Of a DNA stretch of 42,925 nt, positions 1 through 8,541 are shown piece after piece. Position 1 is the stretch's first letter; each line of letters begins with the position of its first letter. The notes under the pieces were generated by a model, which was given only the letters and a program-made list of their open reading frames with translations, searched no databases and had not been told where the DNA came from. The position numbers and the translations under genes were made by a program. This DNA comes from an uncultured bacterium (GTDB lineage Bacteria > Fidelibacterota > Marinisomatia > Marinisomatales > UBA1611), in NCBI GenBank assembly GCA_905478065.1, contig CAJQGZ010000064.1, positions 1 through 42,925 of the forward strand, given 5' to 3'.

Positions 1-3000
1 TCTTTTCCTGCGAATATATAAGGAGTATAAGGACCCCCACTTTGGTAAAAGGCAGTTACAGCTGCATTGATACCGAATGGCAACCCAGTATAAAACCAGA
101 ATGTTAGATCGTGAGGCCTATCATAAAACTGCAATGATTCTTGACTAGGAGCATCTACATATTGGCCACTAACATTTGCCCAAGGGTATTCACTGTTATT
201 CTTTGCTATCGAATACGTATACTGCAACTGCGACCCAAATGCTCGACCTCTAAACTTCAATGTTAAGTCTATACCCTTTGCACTGCCATAATCTCCATTT
301 TCACTAATATTATAAGAATAAACACCAGAACGCTGGAACGTATTTTTAGTCAACTGATCCATATTTTTCACCCAAGTCATCAGAGAATAAGACCAGTTTT
401 GCCCAACTTGCACGTTAAAACCGGCTGAATAGGACTGGGTTCTTTGTGCATTCATCGTCGCGTTGCCAACCTCTCCATTACCTTCTTCAAACAGTTCTTC
501 AGGATCTTCCATCCTATTGGTATTTAAATAGATGTTCTGGTACTTCGGGGTTTGATAATAAAGGCCATAATTAAAAGTAAATGTCGACTTATCTGTAATA
601 ACATGACTGAAACCTATACGCGGACTAATCTTATAAAACCAATCTGCACTTTTGAGTATCACTTTTTGTCTTGGCAACCCGGCCAGAGTACTTACTTCTT
701 CATTATTGTCCCATGTATCATTATCATTCAAATCAGAAAAATACCATGGCGTACCCGGAGTATACTTTCCTGTAGTATCGGCCCATATTTGAGTATTATA
801 ATTTACGGCATCTATCCGGATACCATAATTAATCACCATCCATGGAACCTCAAAAGTATTTTGCATATATGCTGAAAACTCTTCTGGCTCTCTGTAGTTA
901 TCCCACCTACCATTTTCATTAGAATCAGAATAGTCTTCTCCCTCATCCCACTTGCCATTATTTTCACCTATATCTGGATTAACGTAGCCGCTATCAATAG
1001 GCAATAATCCATCTGGTCCAGTATCTTGCCAATACTCTGCAAAAGTTTGCCTTGAAGCTGCTTGACCAAGCCAAGGGCTAATAATTTCATAAAAATTCAG
1101 TCTATGATATTTATAATCAAATCCCCAACGTGCTTTCCACTTATCAGATATCTGAGACGTAAGATCGATTCGAACCTCATCTGTAACAGCTCTAGAATCT
1201 GCATAAAAATTATCGTGCCCACCAAAAGCTCTTCCCTCCTCCCACACATCACCTTGTGGCGTGGGCATGTAATAATAAATGTTTTCAGGATCCCATGGCG
1301 TATTAACGGGTGCTCTAGAATTCCCTGGAATATTTTCAAATTGCAACCTAATACTATTGTAATCTAGAAAGGGCTCATAATCTTCATACATTTCAGGCTC
1401 GAGCCAATAACTGTCATCTCTATATTCTAGCTCTTTAACGAGTTCTGGGCCATCCCAAGAGCCATCATTATCCCAATCCGTAAAACTCTCACCTACATCC
1501 CAGACACCATTACCATTAGAATCATCAAATTTTTCAGCAGACTCCCAATTCCACATGCCTGGAGTTGCACCAACATGCCAACCGCTTATATCATCTCTGT
1601 TGGTATATCTAACTGTATCTCCGTCCTCACCAATCCTATAAGGAACTACATTGGAATTTTCCGGATCTGAAATATCTTTGTTCCCAGCTGCGTGCCGCCA
1701 TTCAAACCAATTCGGGAAACCATCGTTATCATTGTCTCTCCAGCGAACCCCCTGGAACTGATCTTGAATGAAACGCGCAAAACGAACTGTATAAAAAGTT
1801 TTTGGAGTCAAAGAGTGATTTATTTCAAAATTCACCCTATACGTATCACGAAATAATTCATTTCTACCCTCATCCCAATAAAGATATCGAGCATTAAAAG
1901 CTTGTAAATGGTTTGCAACCCTCCAATAACTGAGATGAAACCTTAATTTACCAGAGTATTTATAGCTTAATTTTGTAAAGATATCCGTAGTCTTATCAAA
2001 ACCAAATCCTCGAAAACCTGATATATTGTCCCAAGGATTCACTAAATTGGATTTATTTAATGCTAAGGTATCCAGCAATAAATCTTGATCCTCACCTAAA
2101 TAAACACGATCATCAAATTCATACACACTGTAGTTTTCTTCTGTTGTATGCTGACCACTAAACCAAAACCTTAATTTTGGAATCCCTAATACTGGACCAC
2201 CAATACCAAAATTATAATCATTCAAACCCCTTAACTTATCAAAGTTTTCAGTATCTTTTGTTTTACCACGAAGCTCATTCAAAAAAGCACCAACCAAACT
2301 AGTCTCATATTCAAAATGGTATTCAATGTTTTCACCACCAGATGAGGTGTGCCAATTTGAAACCGCTGACATTGCATCACCATATTCTGCATTGAAACCG
2401 CCTGGCTGCCAATCAAATTCATTAATTGCAAATAGGTTCAACCTTGTGCCAGAGCCAATACCACCGAAAATTGGATTTCTTATATACATACCATCAATCA
2501 TGTAAGCGATTTCTCCAGACCTACCACCTCGAACATGGACTTCTTCAAGACCTCTTTCCTCCTGGTTCGGAATGCCCCTGGTTTTACTCTCAACTTTTAC
2601 AACGCCAGATTGTAAAGAGTAGAGCTCAGACATATCTCGAATAGGCAACGACTGAATGGCTTCTTTATCCACCGTGATTTTTTTCGACGTACTGCCTCGT
2701 TCTACCAAAGGCCTCGTTCCTAAAACTTCTACCTCGTCACCCTCTACGGCTGCAACAGGCAACGTTGGATTTAGCCAAACAGTTTGGTCCATCACAACAT
2801 GAATTTCTTTATATGTTTTCTTTTGATAACCCACCATTTGAACGACGACATCGTACTTACCAACTGGTATATTTAGAATAATAAAATTACCGTTTACATC
2901 AGCTGCTGCACCAACGCCCAAACCGGGTAGATAAATAGTCGCCCCCGGCAACTCCATTGAGTCCTCATCAGAGACTTTACCACGAATAGTTCCGTCTGTC

Positions 3001-3059
3001 CCAGCAACAACAAAACCAGATAGATAGATAAGGGCTAATAATAAAAGTCTACTAATCAT
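1..3059 (-). CDS. TonB-dependent outer-membrane receptor, C-terminus cut by window edge
   Basis: The minus-strand reading frame is open from the ATG at 3059 to the left edge (about 1019 codons), so only the last part of the barrel is missing. Order seen: a signal peptide (first ~19 residues, hydrophobic, ending near VVAG), a carboxypeptidase-regulatory-like/CarbopepD_reg domain (about 22-100, with GATIYLPG and NGNFIILNIPVGKY), a plug domain (about 115-230, with VHVRGGRSGE and AEYGDAMS), then a barrel. The final visible residues (FYQSGGPYTPYIFAG) are typical of the last third of such receptors. Asp/Asn/Gly-rich insertions sit in the barrel at about 438-455, 508-540, 693-728 and 773-790 and look like calcium-type surface loops. 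The start overlaps the upstream lipoprotein stop by four bases (ATGA), implying coupled translation. The family imports substrates across the outer membrane using TonB energy; the ligand cannot be read from sequence. Confidence 0.93.
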   Translation of the reverse strand, partial: MISRLLLLALIYLSGFVVAGTDGTIRGKVSDEDSMELPGATIYLPGLGVGAAADVNGNFIILNIPVGKYDVVVQMVGYQKKTYKEIHVVMDQTVWLNPTLPVAAVEGDEVEVLGTRPLVERGSTSKKITVDKEAIQSLPIRDMSELYSLQSGVVKVESKTRGIPNQEERGLEEVHVRGGRSGEIAYMIDGMYIRNPIFGGIGSGTRLNLFAINEFDWQPGGFNAEYGDAMSAVSNWHTSSGGENIEYHFEYETSLVGAFLNELRGKTKDTENFDKLRGLNDYNFGIGGPVLGIPKLRFWFSGQHTTEENYSVYEFDDRVYLGEDQDLLLDTLALNKSNLVNPWDNISGFRGFGFDKTTDIFTKLSYKYSGKLRFHLSYWRVANHLQAFNARYLYWDEGRNELFRDTYRVNFEINHSLTPKTFYTVRFARFIQDQFQGVRWRDNDNDGFPNWFEWRHAAGNKDISDPENSNVVPYRIGEDGDTVRYTNRDDISGWHVGATPGMWNWESAEKFDDSNGNGVWDVGESFTDWDNDGSWDGPELVKELEYRDDSYWLEPEMYEDYEPFLDYNSIRLQFENIPGNSRAPVNTPWDPENIYYYMPTPQGDVWEEGRAFGGHDNFYADSRAVTDEVRIDLTSQISDKWKARWGFDYKYHRLNFYEIISPWLGQAASRQTFAEYWQDTGPDGLLPIDSGYVNPDIGENNGKWDEGEDYSDSNENGRWDNYREPEEFSAYMQNTFEVPWMVINYGIRIDAVNYNTQIWADTTGKYTPGTPWYFSDLNDNDTWDNNEEVSTLAGLPRQKVILKSADWFYKISPRIGFSHVITDKSTFTFNYGLYYQTPKYQNIYLNTNRMEDPEELFEEGNGEVGNATMNAQRTQSYSAGFNVQVGQNWSYSLMTWVKNMDQLTKNTFQRSGVYSYNISENGDYGSAKGIDLTLKFRGRAFGSQLQYTYSIAKNNSEYPWANVSGQYVDAPSQESLQFYDRPHDLTFWFYTGLPFGINAAVTAFYQSGGPYTPYIFAGK

Positions 3060-5251
3060 TCAACAATCTCACGCATATCAATAGTATGAAAACCAATCTG
3101 ATTGCTTATTTTAAAAGCGTCATAATTAAAATCAGGCAGGTCTTTAAAATTCTCTTTTTTGACTACTTGAGCGGGGTTATATATTTGTCTAAAAACATTG
3201 CCAGATTTATTCACATTAATTTCAGCTAGCTCAATCCTCGAAAACCCCGACCATGTTTGCCCATTCTCATCCACCTCTCCAGAAGAAAATGAGTCAGCAT
3301 ATGGACTTTCTGTCCAACGAATGTATAGGTCACTTTTTACTATGCCATGGTCCTTTGCAAGCCAGGTGTAAACTTTTTGACCATATTCAACGCCAGAACC
3401 CATCATAGTCATATTCGTTGTGCTTGTAATTTTAAAACAATCAACAAATGTCGTATCTACTTGAGGGCAGTCTTCTTCAAAATCAGCTATTGATTCATCC
3501 CTAAGGCAGTTATATGAGCCATTGTTGAATATTGCTTTAATTTTAGCTGCTGGAACTGTTACTTCAGCTCTCTCAACCTCAAATGACTTCTCAATTAGGT
3601 ACACAGCTATTTCAGTTGTGTCATAATACGCGGTATCTACATGCTCACCATCTCGAAATAGACCATTGTAAGAATATAAATAGATATCTTTTTCTAATTG
3701 TGTTTTGTGCCAAAAACCTTGACTAACTTGAGATTCACTCCAATAAAACCCTAATGGCAAAAAGTAACTCTTATATAAATGCTGATTTATATGCTGATCT
3801 TTTGAAAAAATTTGATAATCATAATCGACTCTTAATCCATCATCCCCGATACGATTAGAAAGCAACTCGGTTTTTGTTACATAGAAATCTCCAGGCTGCT
3901 GAGAACTATCGTCAATATAGCCGACTACATCATTTGTGTAAAGAGTCACCAGAGAATCAATATCCCCGACTTCTTTTCTTTTTGTGTCAACAAATGAAAC
4001 AGTTTCTATAATGTTCTGATAAACAATTCCCCACCTATTTGTAACACTATCACCAATACTAATACTGAGTAACAACTCCGGATTTTCTGAGTCTGTCCAA
4101 TCTACTAAAATATTATTGGGCACAGAGCCAATTTTATATAAATGTTTTTCTACACCGCCATCAGAATCATTAACAGTATATTCTTCAATATCATCATACT
4201 GACCATTACCCTTATCAATTATTTCTGCGGTATCCCACCCATTATTACAGTTTCTGTCTTCATAGGGTTCTCCAATATCATAAATCCCATTTCCATTAAC
4301 ATCATAATAGGTTTCAGCTGGATCTAAGATATCATTTCCTCTATCAATAAATTCATAAATAACATCATCTAAATTGCCGTCACCATTGTAATCAAAATTG
4401 TCATTATTTTCGAAAAATGTGTCCTTCATATCCCCGTCATTATTATAGTCAGCAACCCCAAGTTCAGCCTGATCCCACTGGTTATTATCATTACAATCAG
4501 TGTTTGTCCTAAATATTAGAGAGTCAACATGCATTTGAGTTCTTGCAAACTCGAAATTGTTAGTAAAAACAATTAAATCGTCCTTTATAAAAGAATAACT
4601 AGTATCCTGCCACTCTGAAGTATCAACAAACATAAAACCATTATCTATTAAGGGAGTATCAACAACTGCCCAATAGGATTTAACATCAAATGTGTCTGCG
4701 TAGTATATAAGGGTATCTTCTTGAACCCAGCCCGAGTTTCTTAATCTGTATCTTTGCAAGGAAGGTTCGGCTTCTAAATCCCACTCAATAGATTCCAAAT
4801 TTTTAAATTGAGAAGACACTAAGGAGATTGAGTCTTGAACTATTTTACCAATATCTGAAGTAATTGTATCTGACGCAATTACTAAAGTATCAATAGGATT
4901 ACGAATTAAGAATTGCCCTGAATCAGGAGAGATATCAAGTAAATAGTCGGGAAAATTTTTCATCGTCATATAATCAGGGGGGTATGGATAAGACGATAAA
5001 AATTTATCATAGGAAGTACTAAATTTAGATTTAGAGTATTTTAAATACTTTACATCATATGAGTTATCAAAGTTGTAAAAATAATCATCAGTAGAGCCCG
5101 TACTTCCATCTCCAACAGACTGACTCTGCAATGTGTTTCTATAAGTTTTTAATTCAGAATCTTCATCGTTTTTTGGTTCTTCACAATTTTGAAAAATTAT
5201 AACGACAAATAAAGATACTAAAAATTTATATAGATTTTTATTATTCAACAT
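3056..5251 (-). CDS. Large outer-membrane lipoprotein with calcium-type Asp/Asn repeats
   Basis: 731 residues. It begins with a lipoprotein signal peptide: a basic start, a hydrophobic stretch and a Cys in the context FQNC near residue 23, followed by acidic residues. Residues about 247-357 hold a run of D-x-N-x-N-G-type loops (for example DYNNDGD, DYNGDGN, DVNGNGIYDIGEP), resembling dockerin or thrombospondin-3 calcium loops. I recognise no enzyme domain. It directly precedes a TonB-dependent receptor with an ATGA overlap (3056-3059), so the two are probably made in a fixed ratio and work together at the outer membrane. This arrangement recalls SusC/SusD pairs, but I see no SusD tetratricopeptide-like pattern. 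The function is unknown; a substrate-binding or surface-scaffold role is inference. Confidence 0.85.
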   Translation of the reverse strand: MLNNKNLYKFLVSLFVVIIFQNCEEPKNDEDSELKTYRNTLQSQSVGDGSTGSTDDYFYNFDNSYDVKYLKYSKSKFSTSYDKFLSSYPYPPDYMTMKNFPDYLLDISPDSGQFLIRNPIDTLVIASDTITSDIGKIVQDSISLVSSQFKNLESIEWDLEAEPSLQRYRLRNSGWVQEDTLIYYADTFDVKSYWAVVDTPLIDNGFMFVDTSEWQDTSYSFIKDDLIVFTNNFEFARTQMHVDSLIFRTNTDCNDNNQWDQAELGVADYNNDGDMKDTFFENNDNFDYNGDGNLDDVIYEFIDRGNDILDPAETYYDVNGNGIYDIGEPYEDRNCNNGWDTAEIIDKGNGQYDDIEEYTVNDSDGGVEKHLYKIGSVPNNILVDWTDSENPELLLSISIGDSVTNRWGIVYQNIIETVSFVDTKRKEVGDIDSLVTLYTNDVVGYIDDSSQQPGDFYVTKTELLSNRIGDDGLRVDYDYQIFSKDQHINQHLYKSYFLPLGFYWSESQVSQGFWHKTQLEKDIYLYSYNGLFRDGEHVDTAYYDTTEIAVYLIEKSFEVERAEVTVPAAKIKAIFNNGSYNCLRDESIADFEEDCPQVDTTFVDCFKITSTTNMTMMGSGVEYGQKVYTWLAKDHGIVKSDLYIRWTESPYADSFSSGEVDENGQTWSGFSRIELAEINVNKSGNVFRQIYNPAQVVKKENFKDLPDFNYDAFKISNQIGFHTIDMREIVE

Positions 5252-5271
5252 TTTATATCAAAAATATAAAC

Positions 5272-5314
5272 AACAATCGTCGTTTAATTAAAAGATAATC
5301 TATTTACGATTGTT
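5272..5314. repeat. 9-bp inverted repeat upstream of lipoprotein-receptor operon
   Basis: AACAATCGT at 5272-5280 and its exact reverse complement ACGATTGTT at 5306-5314 are separated by 25 bases. They lie 21-63 bases before the ATG of the lipoprotein gene, inside the only spacer (5252-5391) that can hold its promoter. The repeat could be an operator for a dimeric regulator or a 5'-UTR stem. It has no T-tract, so it is not an obvious terminator for clpX. Confidence 0.4.
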
Positions 5315-5391
5315 TAAAAAGTTATTATCTTAAAAATGAGTATAGAATATATTTAATAAGGTAGAAAAAATCAGCTATAATATTAAAATTA

Positions 5392-6558
5392 TTAAGCCGA
5401 CTTCTTCTTAGTCTCTTTTAGGCCTGACAAGCCTAGAACGCCCGATACAAAATCTTCGCTGATAATAATTTTTTCAGGTTTATTCATGTCAGGGACTTCG
5501 TACATCAAATCCATTAAACTTTCTTCGAGAACAGCCCTTAAAGACCTTGCACCTGAATTACGTTTTTGTGCTAATTCAACAATTTTTTTAAGTGCAGTAT
5601 TCTCAAAAATTAATTCTACATCCTCCATTTGAAATAGTTTTTTATACTGATTTATCAGAGCATTTTTAGGTTTTGTCAAAATTTTCAACATTTCGAAATC
5701 AGATAAATTACTCATAGTTGATACCACCGGTAACCGGCCAATAAGCTCAGGAATAATTCCAAATTCAACAAGGTCTCGCTGCCTCACAGATTTAAATATA
5801 TTATATATATCAGAAACATTCGAACCATCTTTATTTTTTTCATTTTTAATAGAATTAAAACCCAGCTCTCCTTTTCCAGTACGCTTTTGGATAATGTCTT
5901 CCAGCCCAGAAAAAGAACCCCCACAAATAAATAAAATATTTGAAGTGTCTATTGATATTAAACTTTGCTCGGGATGCTTGCGTCCTCCTTTTGGTGGAAC
6001 GTTGCTTATAGTGCCCTCGATTATTTTGAGTAGGGCTTGTTGAACCCCTTCTCCGCTAACATCACGAGTAATCGAAGTACTTGCAGATTTTCTGCCAACT
6101 TTATCAATCTCATCAATATAAACAATTCCCTTCTCAGCAGCACCAACGCTGTAGTTAGACACCTGGAGTAACCTAACCAAAATATTTTCAACATCTTCTC
6201 CTACATATCCAGCTTCTGTAAAGGTAGTTGCATCCGCTATCGCGAAAGGAACAGAGAGAAAACGGGCTAACGTTTGAGCTATCAAAGTTTTACCTGTCCC
6301 TGTTGGGCCTATGAGCAAAATATTACTTTTATCTAATTCAACGCCAGACTCATAAGACTGATTAATTATACGCTTGTAATGATTATATACGGCCACGGAG
6401 ATTGTCTTCTTAGCATAATCTTGACCAACAACGTAAGAATCTAAAAATTCTTTTATTTTTGAAGGTTTTTGTAAAGTAACCTTAAAACTTTCTTTAGGCT
6501 TCTCTTCTTCAGACAGGTTCAATTCTAGATTACTATTTTTTGTTGGTCTATTAGTCAT
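5392..6558 (-). CDS. clpX: ATP-dependent Clp protease ATPase subunit ClpX, lacking N-terminal zinc domain
   Basis: AAA+ unfoldase that feeds proteins into ClpP. 388 residues against about 420 for the usual family. Seen: Walker A GPTGTGKT (84-91), Walker B IVYIDEID (145-151), pore-1 loop GYVG (117-120), RKH loop (193-195), a ClpP-docking loop LGF (232-234, normally IGF) and a sensor-2 region [11 protein letters not shown]. The usual N-terminal C4 zinc-binding domain is absent: the first 50 residues contain no cysteine and run straight into [11 protein letters not shown]. The gene starts on the base after the clpP stop, so the missing domain cannot lie upstream in the same frame without overlapping clpP. 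Third gene of tig-clpP-clpX. The AAA+ core looks fully functional; substrate or adaptor choice is probably altered. Confidence 0.96.
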   Translation of the reverse strand: MTNRPTKNSNLELNLSEEEKPKESFKVTLQKPSKIKEFLDSYVVGQDYAKKTISVAVYNHYKRIINQSYESGVELDKSNILLIGPTGTGKTLIAQTLARFLSVPFAIADATTFTEAGYVGEDVENILVRLLQVSNYSVGAAEKGIVYIDEIDKVGRKSASTSITRDVSGEGVQQALLKIIEGTISNVPPKGGRKHPEQSLISIDTSNILFICGGSFSGLEDIIQKRTGKGELGFNSIKNEKNKDGSNVSDIYNIFKSVRQRDLVEFGIIPELIGRLPVVSTMSNLSDFEMLKILTKPKNALINQYKKLFQMEDVELIFENTALKKIVELAQKRNSGARSLRAVLEESLMDLMYEVPDMNKPEKIIISEDFVSGVLGLSGLKETKKKSA

Positions 6559-7167
6559 TTATTTTCTAGTAGATAATACCAAATCAATTAAACCGTATTT
6601 TTTTGCTTCGTTAGCTGACATAAAATTATCTCTATCTGTATCTTCCTCGATCTTTTTTAATGATTGTCCTGTATTTTTAGATAATATTTTATTAAGCTGA
6701 GTTTTCATTCTAAGAATTTCATCTGCTTGAATCCTGATATCAACAGCTTGTCCTTGTGCACCACCCATTGGCTGGTGAATCATAATTCTACTGTTTGGGA
6801 GAGCCGATCTTTTCCCTTTTGCACCACCAGCAAGAAGGAAAGCGCCCATACTAGCAGCTTGCCCCATACAAATTGTAGCCACATCAGGTTTAATGTATTG
6901 CATAGTATCATAAATCCCAAAACCAGAGGTTATAACTCCACCAGGCGAATTAATATAAAGATAGATATCCTTTTCAGAGTCTTCTGATTCTAAAAAAAGA
7001 AGCTGCGCAATTACAAGAGAAGACATCGTATCATCTATAGGGGTACCAAGGAATATTATTCTTTCTTTTAGTAGTCTTGAATAAATATCAAATGCTCTTT
7101 CAGATCGACCAGTTTGTTCTACTACTATAGGTACTAACTGATTAATAATATTTTTATCTATGCTCAT
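6559..7167 (-). CDS. clpP: ATP-dependent Clp protease proteolytic subunit ClpP
   Basis: Serine peptidase forming the tetradecameric chamber that degrades proteins unfolded by ClpX. 202 residues, normal length. The catalytic triad is visible: Ser106 in [10 protein letters not shown], His131 in [10 protein letters not shown] and Asp180 in [10 protein letters not shown]. The [12 protein letters not shown] segment that lines the active site is intact. It overlaps the trigger factor stop by four bases (ATGA, 7164-7167), and clpX begins immediately after its stop, so the three genes form one transcript. Confidence 0.98.
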   Translation of the reverse strand: MSIDKNIINQLVPIVVEQTGRSERAFDIYSRLLKERIIFLGTPIDDTMSSLVIAQLLFLESEDSEKDIYLYINSPGGVITSGFGIYDTMQYIKPDVATICMGQAASMGAFLLAGGAKGKRSALPNSRIMIHQPMGGAQGQAVDIRIQADEILRMKTQLNKILSKNTGQSLKKIEEDTDRDNFMSANEAKKYGLIDLVLSTRK

Positions 7168-8450
7168 TGGCCTTCTCCACGAATTTCCTTTGTATTTACT
7201 TCGACTTCTTTAATTTTTGCAAATTGAGTAAGATACTCTAATATCTTTTTTTCAGTTAAATCATCTTCAATTCGCTGCCTATTACTAGGCTTTTTATAAA
7301 ACCTTCGAATTTCTTTTTCAGATTGCGGAGTACGAGAGATTAAGAGTTCTACCTCAGCATCTATATCCGATCTACTGAAACTTAGCTGCTCTTGATCAAT
7401 AAGCTTTTTACGGATCAAGTACCACTTTAAATTTCTTTCAGCAGAAGGCCTGTATGTTTCAAGAACTTTCTGTTCATCAACCTTTTCGCCATTATTTTGT
7501 TTTTTTACATCTTCCAAAATATTATTTAGATAGTTGTTTACCATACTAGGAGGCGTTTCAAATCCTATTTTATCTATCAAAGCATCTGAAATTTCTTTCT
7601 CAAAACTTTGACGAGATCTTTCTGCAAAATTCTCATTAATTTTTTCAAGTACGTCATTATTTAATTCATCTACTGATTTTAATTCAGGATTTACCATCTT
7701 GACAAAATCATCGTTAAGCTCTGGCAATACTTCTCTTTCTACTTTTACAACAGTTAAGTCATATGGATTTTTGATTGTTTTATCTTCATTATCTGGTAGA
7801 TCTAATTTTGATGACTCACCTGGCTTGAGCCCAATTAATTTAATTGTTTGATCATCAGTAAAAGAACCATCTCCAACTTTCAACATTTGTTTTTCAAATT
7901 TTTTACCAATTATTGCGACACCAGAATCGTCTAGTTTTTGAAGATCACATAAAATAAAATCTTTCTCTTTGGCACCGTCTTCGATTGTTTCAATTCGAGC
8001 ATGAGACCTTCTAAGTTGATTTATACCATCAGTAATATCTTGTTCATCTGGAATAAATTTATTCCTCTGAACTTTAAACATATTATTTTTGAATTTGGGT
8101 AGCTTAAAATCTGGTTCAACCTCGAATTTTGCGGCAAATGAAAAATGTTCTCCCATCTGAAAACTAACATCACTTATTTCCGCTTGATTTACTGGAACAA
8201 TTTTTTCTTCCTGCAAAGCCATTAAATAATATTTATGAATATTATCATCCATGAACTGAGCCTCAATATTTGGCTGGAATTGTTGCATCAGCCTATCACG
8301 AGGAATTTTCCCAGGTCTAAAACCCGGAAGCTTTACCTTTTTACTAAATTTTTTAATAGTAGATTCAAAGTCCGGCTCTAATGTAGACCATGGAATGTCA
8401 AGCTTTACTTCTTTTGTATAATCATTTATTTTTTTTACGTTTATCTTCAA
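7164..8450 (-). CDS. tig: Trigger factor, ribosome-associated chaperone
   Basis: Binds nascent chains at the ribosome exit tunnel and has a peptidyl-prolyl isomerase domain. 428 residues, standard length. The N-terminal ribosome-binding domain carries the signature GFRPGKIP (43-50); a degenerate FKBP-like middle domain spans about 160-245, followed by a helical C-terminal chaperone domain. The chosen start is TTG at 8450, because the frame then reads [15 protein letters not shown], matching family N-termini, and AAGGA lies six bases before it. An ATG at 8457 is in another frame and opens only an 11-codon peptide. First gene of tig-clpP-clpX, preceded by the promoter at 8495-8523. Confidence 0.97.
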   Translation of the reverse strand: MKINVKKINDYTKEVKLDIPWSTLEPDFESTIKKFSKKVKLPGFRPGKIPRDRLMQQFQPNIEAQFMDDNIHKYYLMALQEEKIVPVNQAEISDVSFQMGEHFSFAAKFEVEPDFKLPKFKNNMFKVQRNKFIPDEQDITDGINQLRRSHARIETIEDGAKEKDFILCDLQKLDDSGVAIIGKKFEKQMLKVGDGSFTDDQTIKLIGLKPGESSKLDLPDNEDKTIKNPYDLTVVKVEREVLPELNDDFVKMVNPELKSVDELNNDVLEKINENFAERSRQSFEKEISDALIDKIGFETPPSMVNNYLNNILEDVKKQNNGEKVDEQKVLETYRPSAERNLKWYLIRKKLIDQEQLSFSRSDIDAEVELLISRTPQSEKEIRRFYKKPSNRQRIEDDLTEKKILEYLTQFAKIKEVEVNTKEIRGEGQ

Positions 8451-8494
8451 TTTTCATCCTTTTCTAAGGCGAGGAATTTATACAAGCATTTACA

Positions 8495-8523
8495 AGTATA
8501 CCACATAGTTAATGATAATTTAA
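8495..8523 (-). promoter_or_regulatory. Probable sigma-70-type promoter for tig-clpP-clpX
   Basis: On the minus strand a TATACT -10 element (8495-8500) is preceded by TGG, giving an extended -10. A weak TTAAAT -35 (8518-8523) lies 17 bases upstream. It sits 45 bases before the trigger factor start in a gene-free spacer. Pattern-based only. Confidence 0.5.
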
Positions 8524-8541
8524 TCGACTTTAAAACAAAAA

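Noticed and set aside
552-1367. Plus-strand open frames opposite the TonB receptor gene
   Set aside because: They lie antisense to a continuous conserved frame and show no family features or ribosome-binding sites.
3056-5251. SusD homologue
   Set aside because: It is a lipoprotein next to a TonB receptor, but no SusD-like helical repeat pattern is visible and calcium-type loops dominate the centre.
8424-8457. ATG at 8457 as the trigger factor start
   Set aside because: It is in another frame and ends after 11 codons; the TTG at 8450 with an AAGGA site reads into the trigger factor N-terminus.
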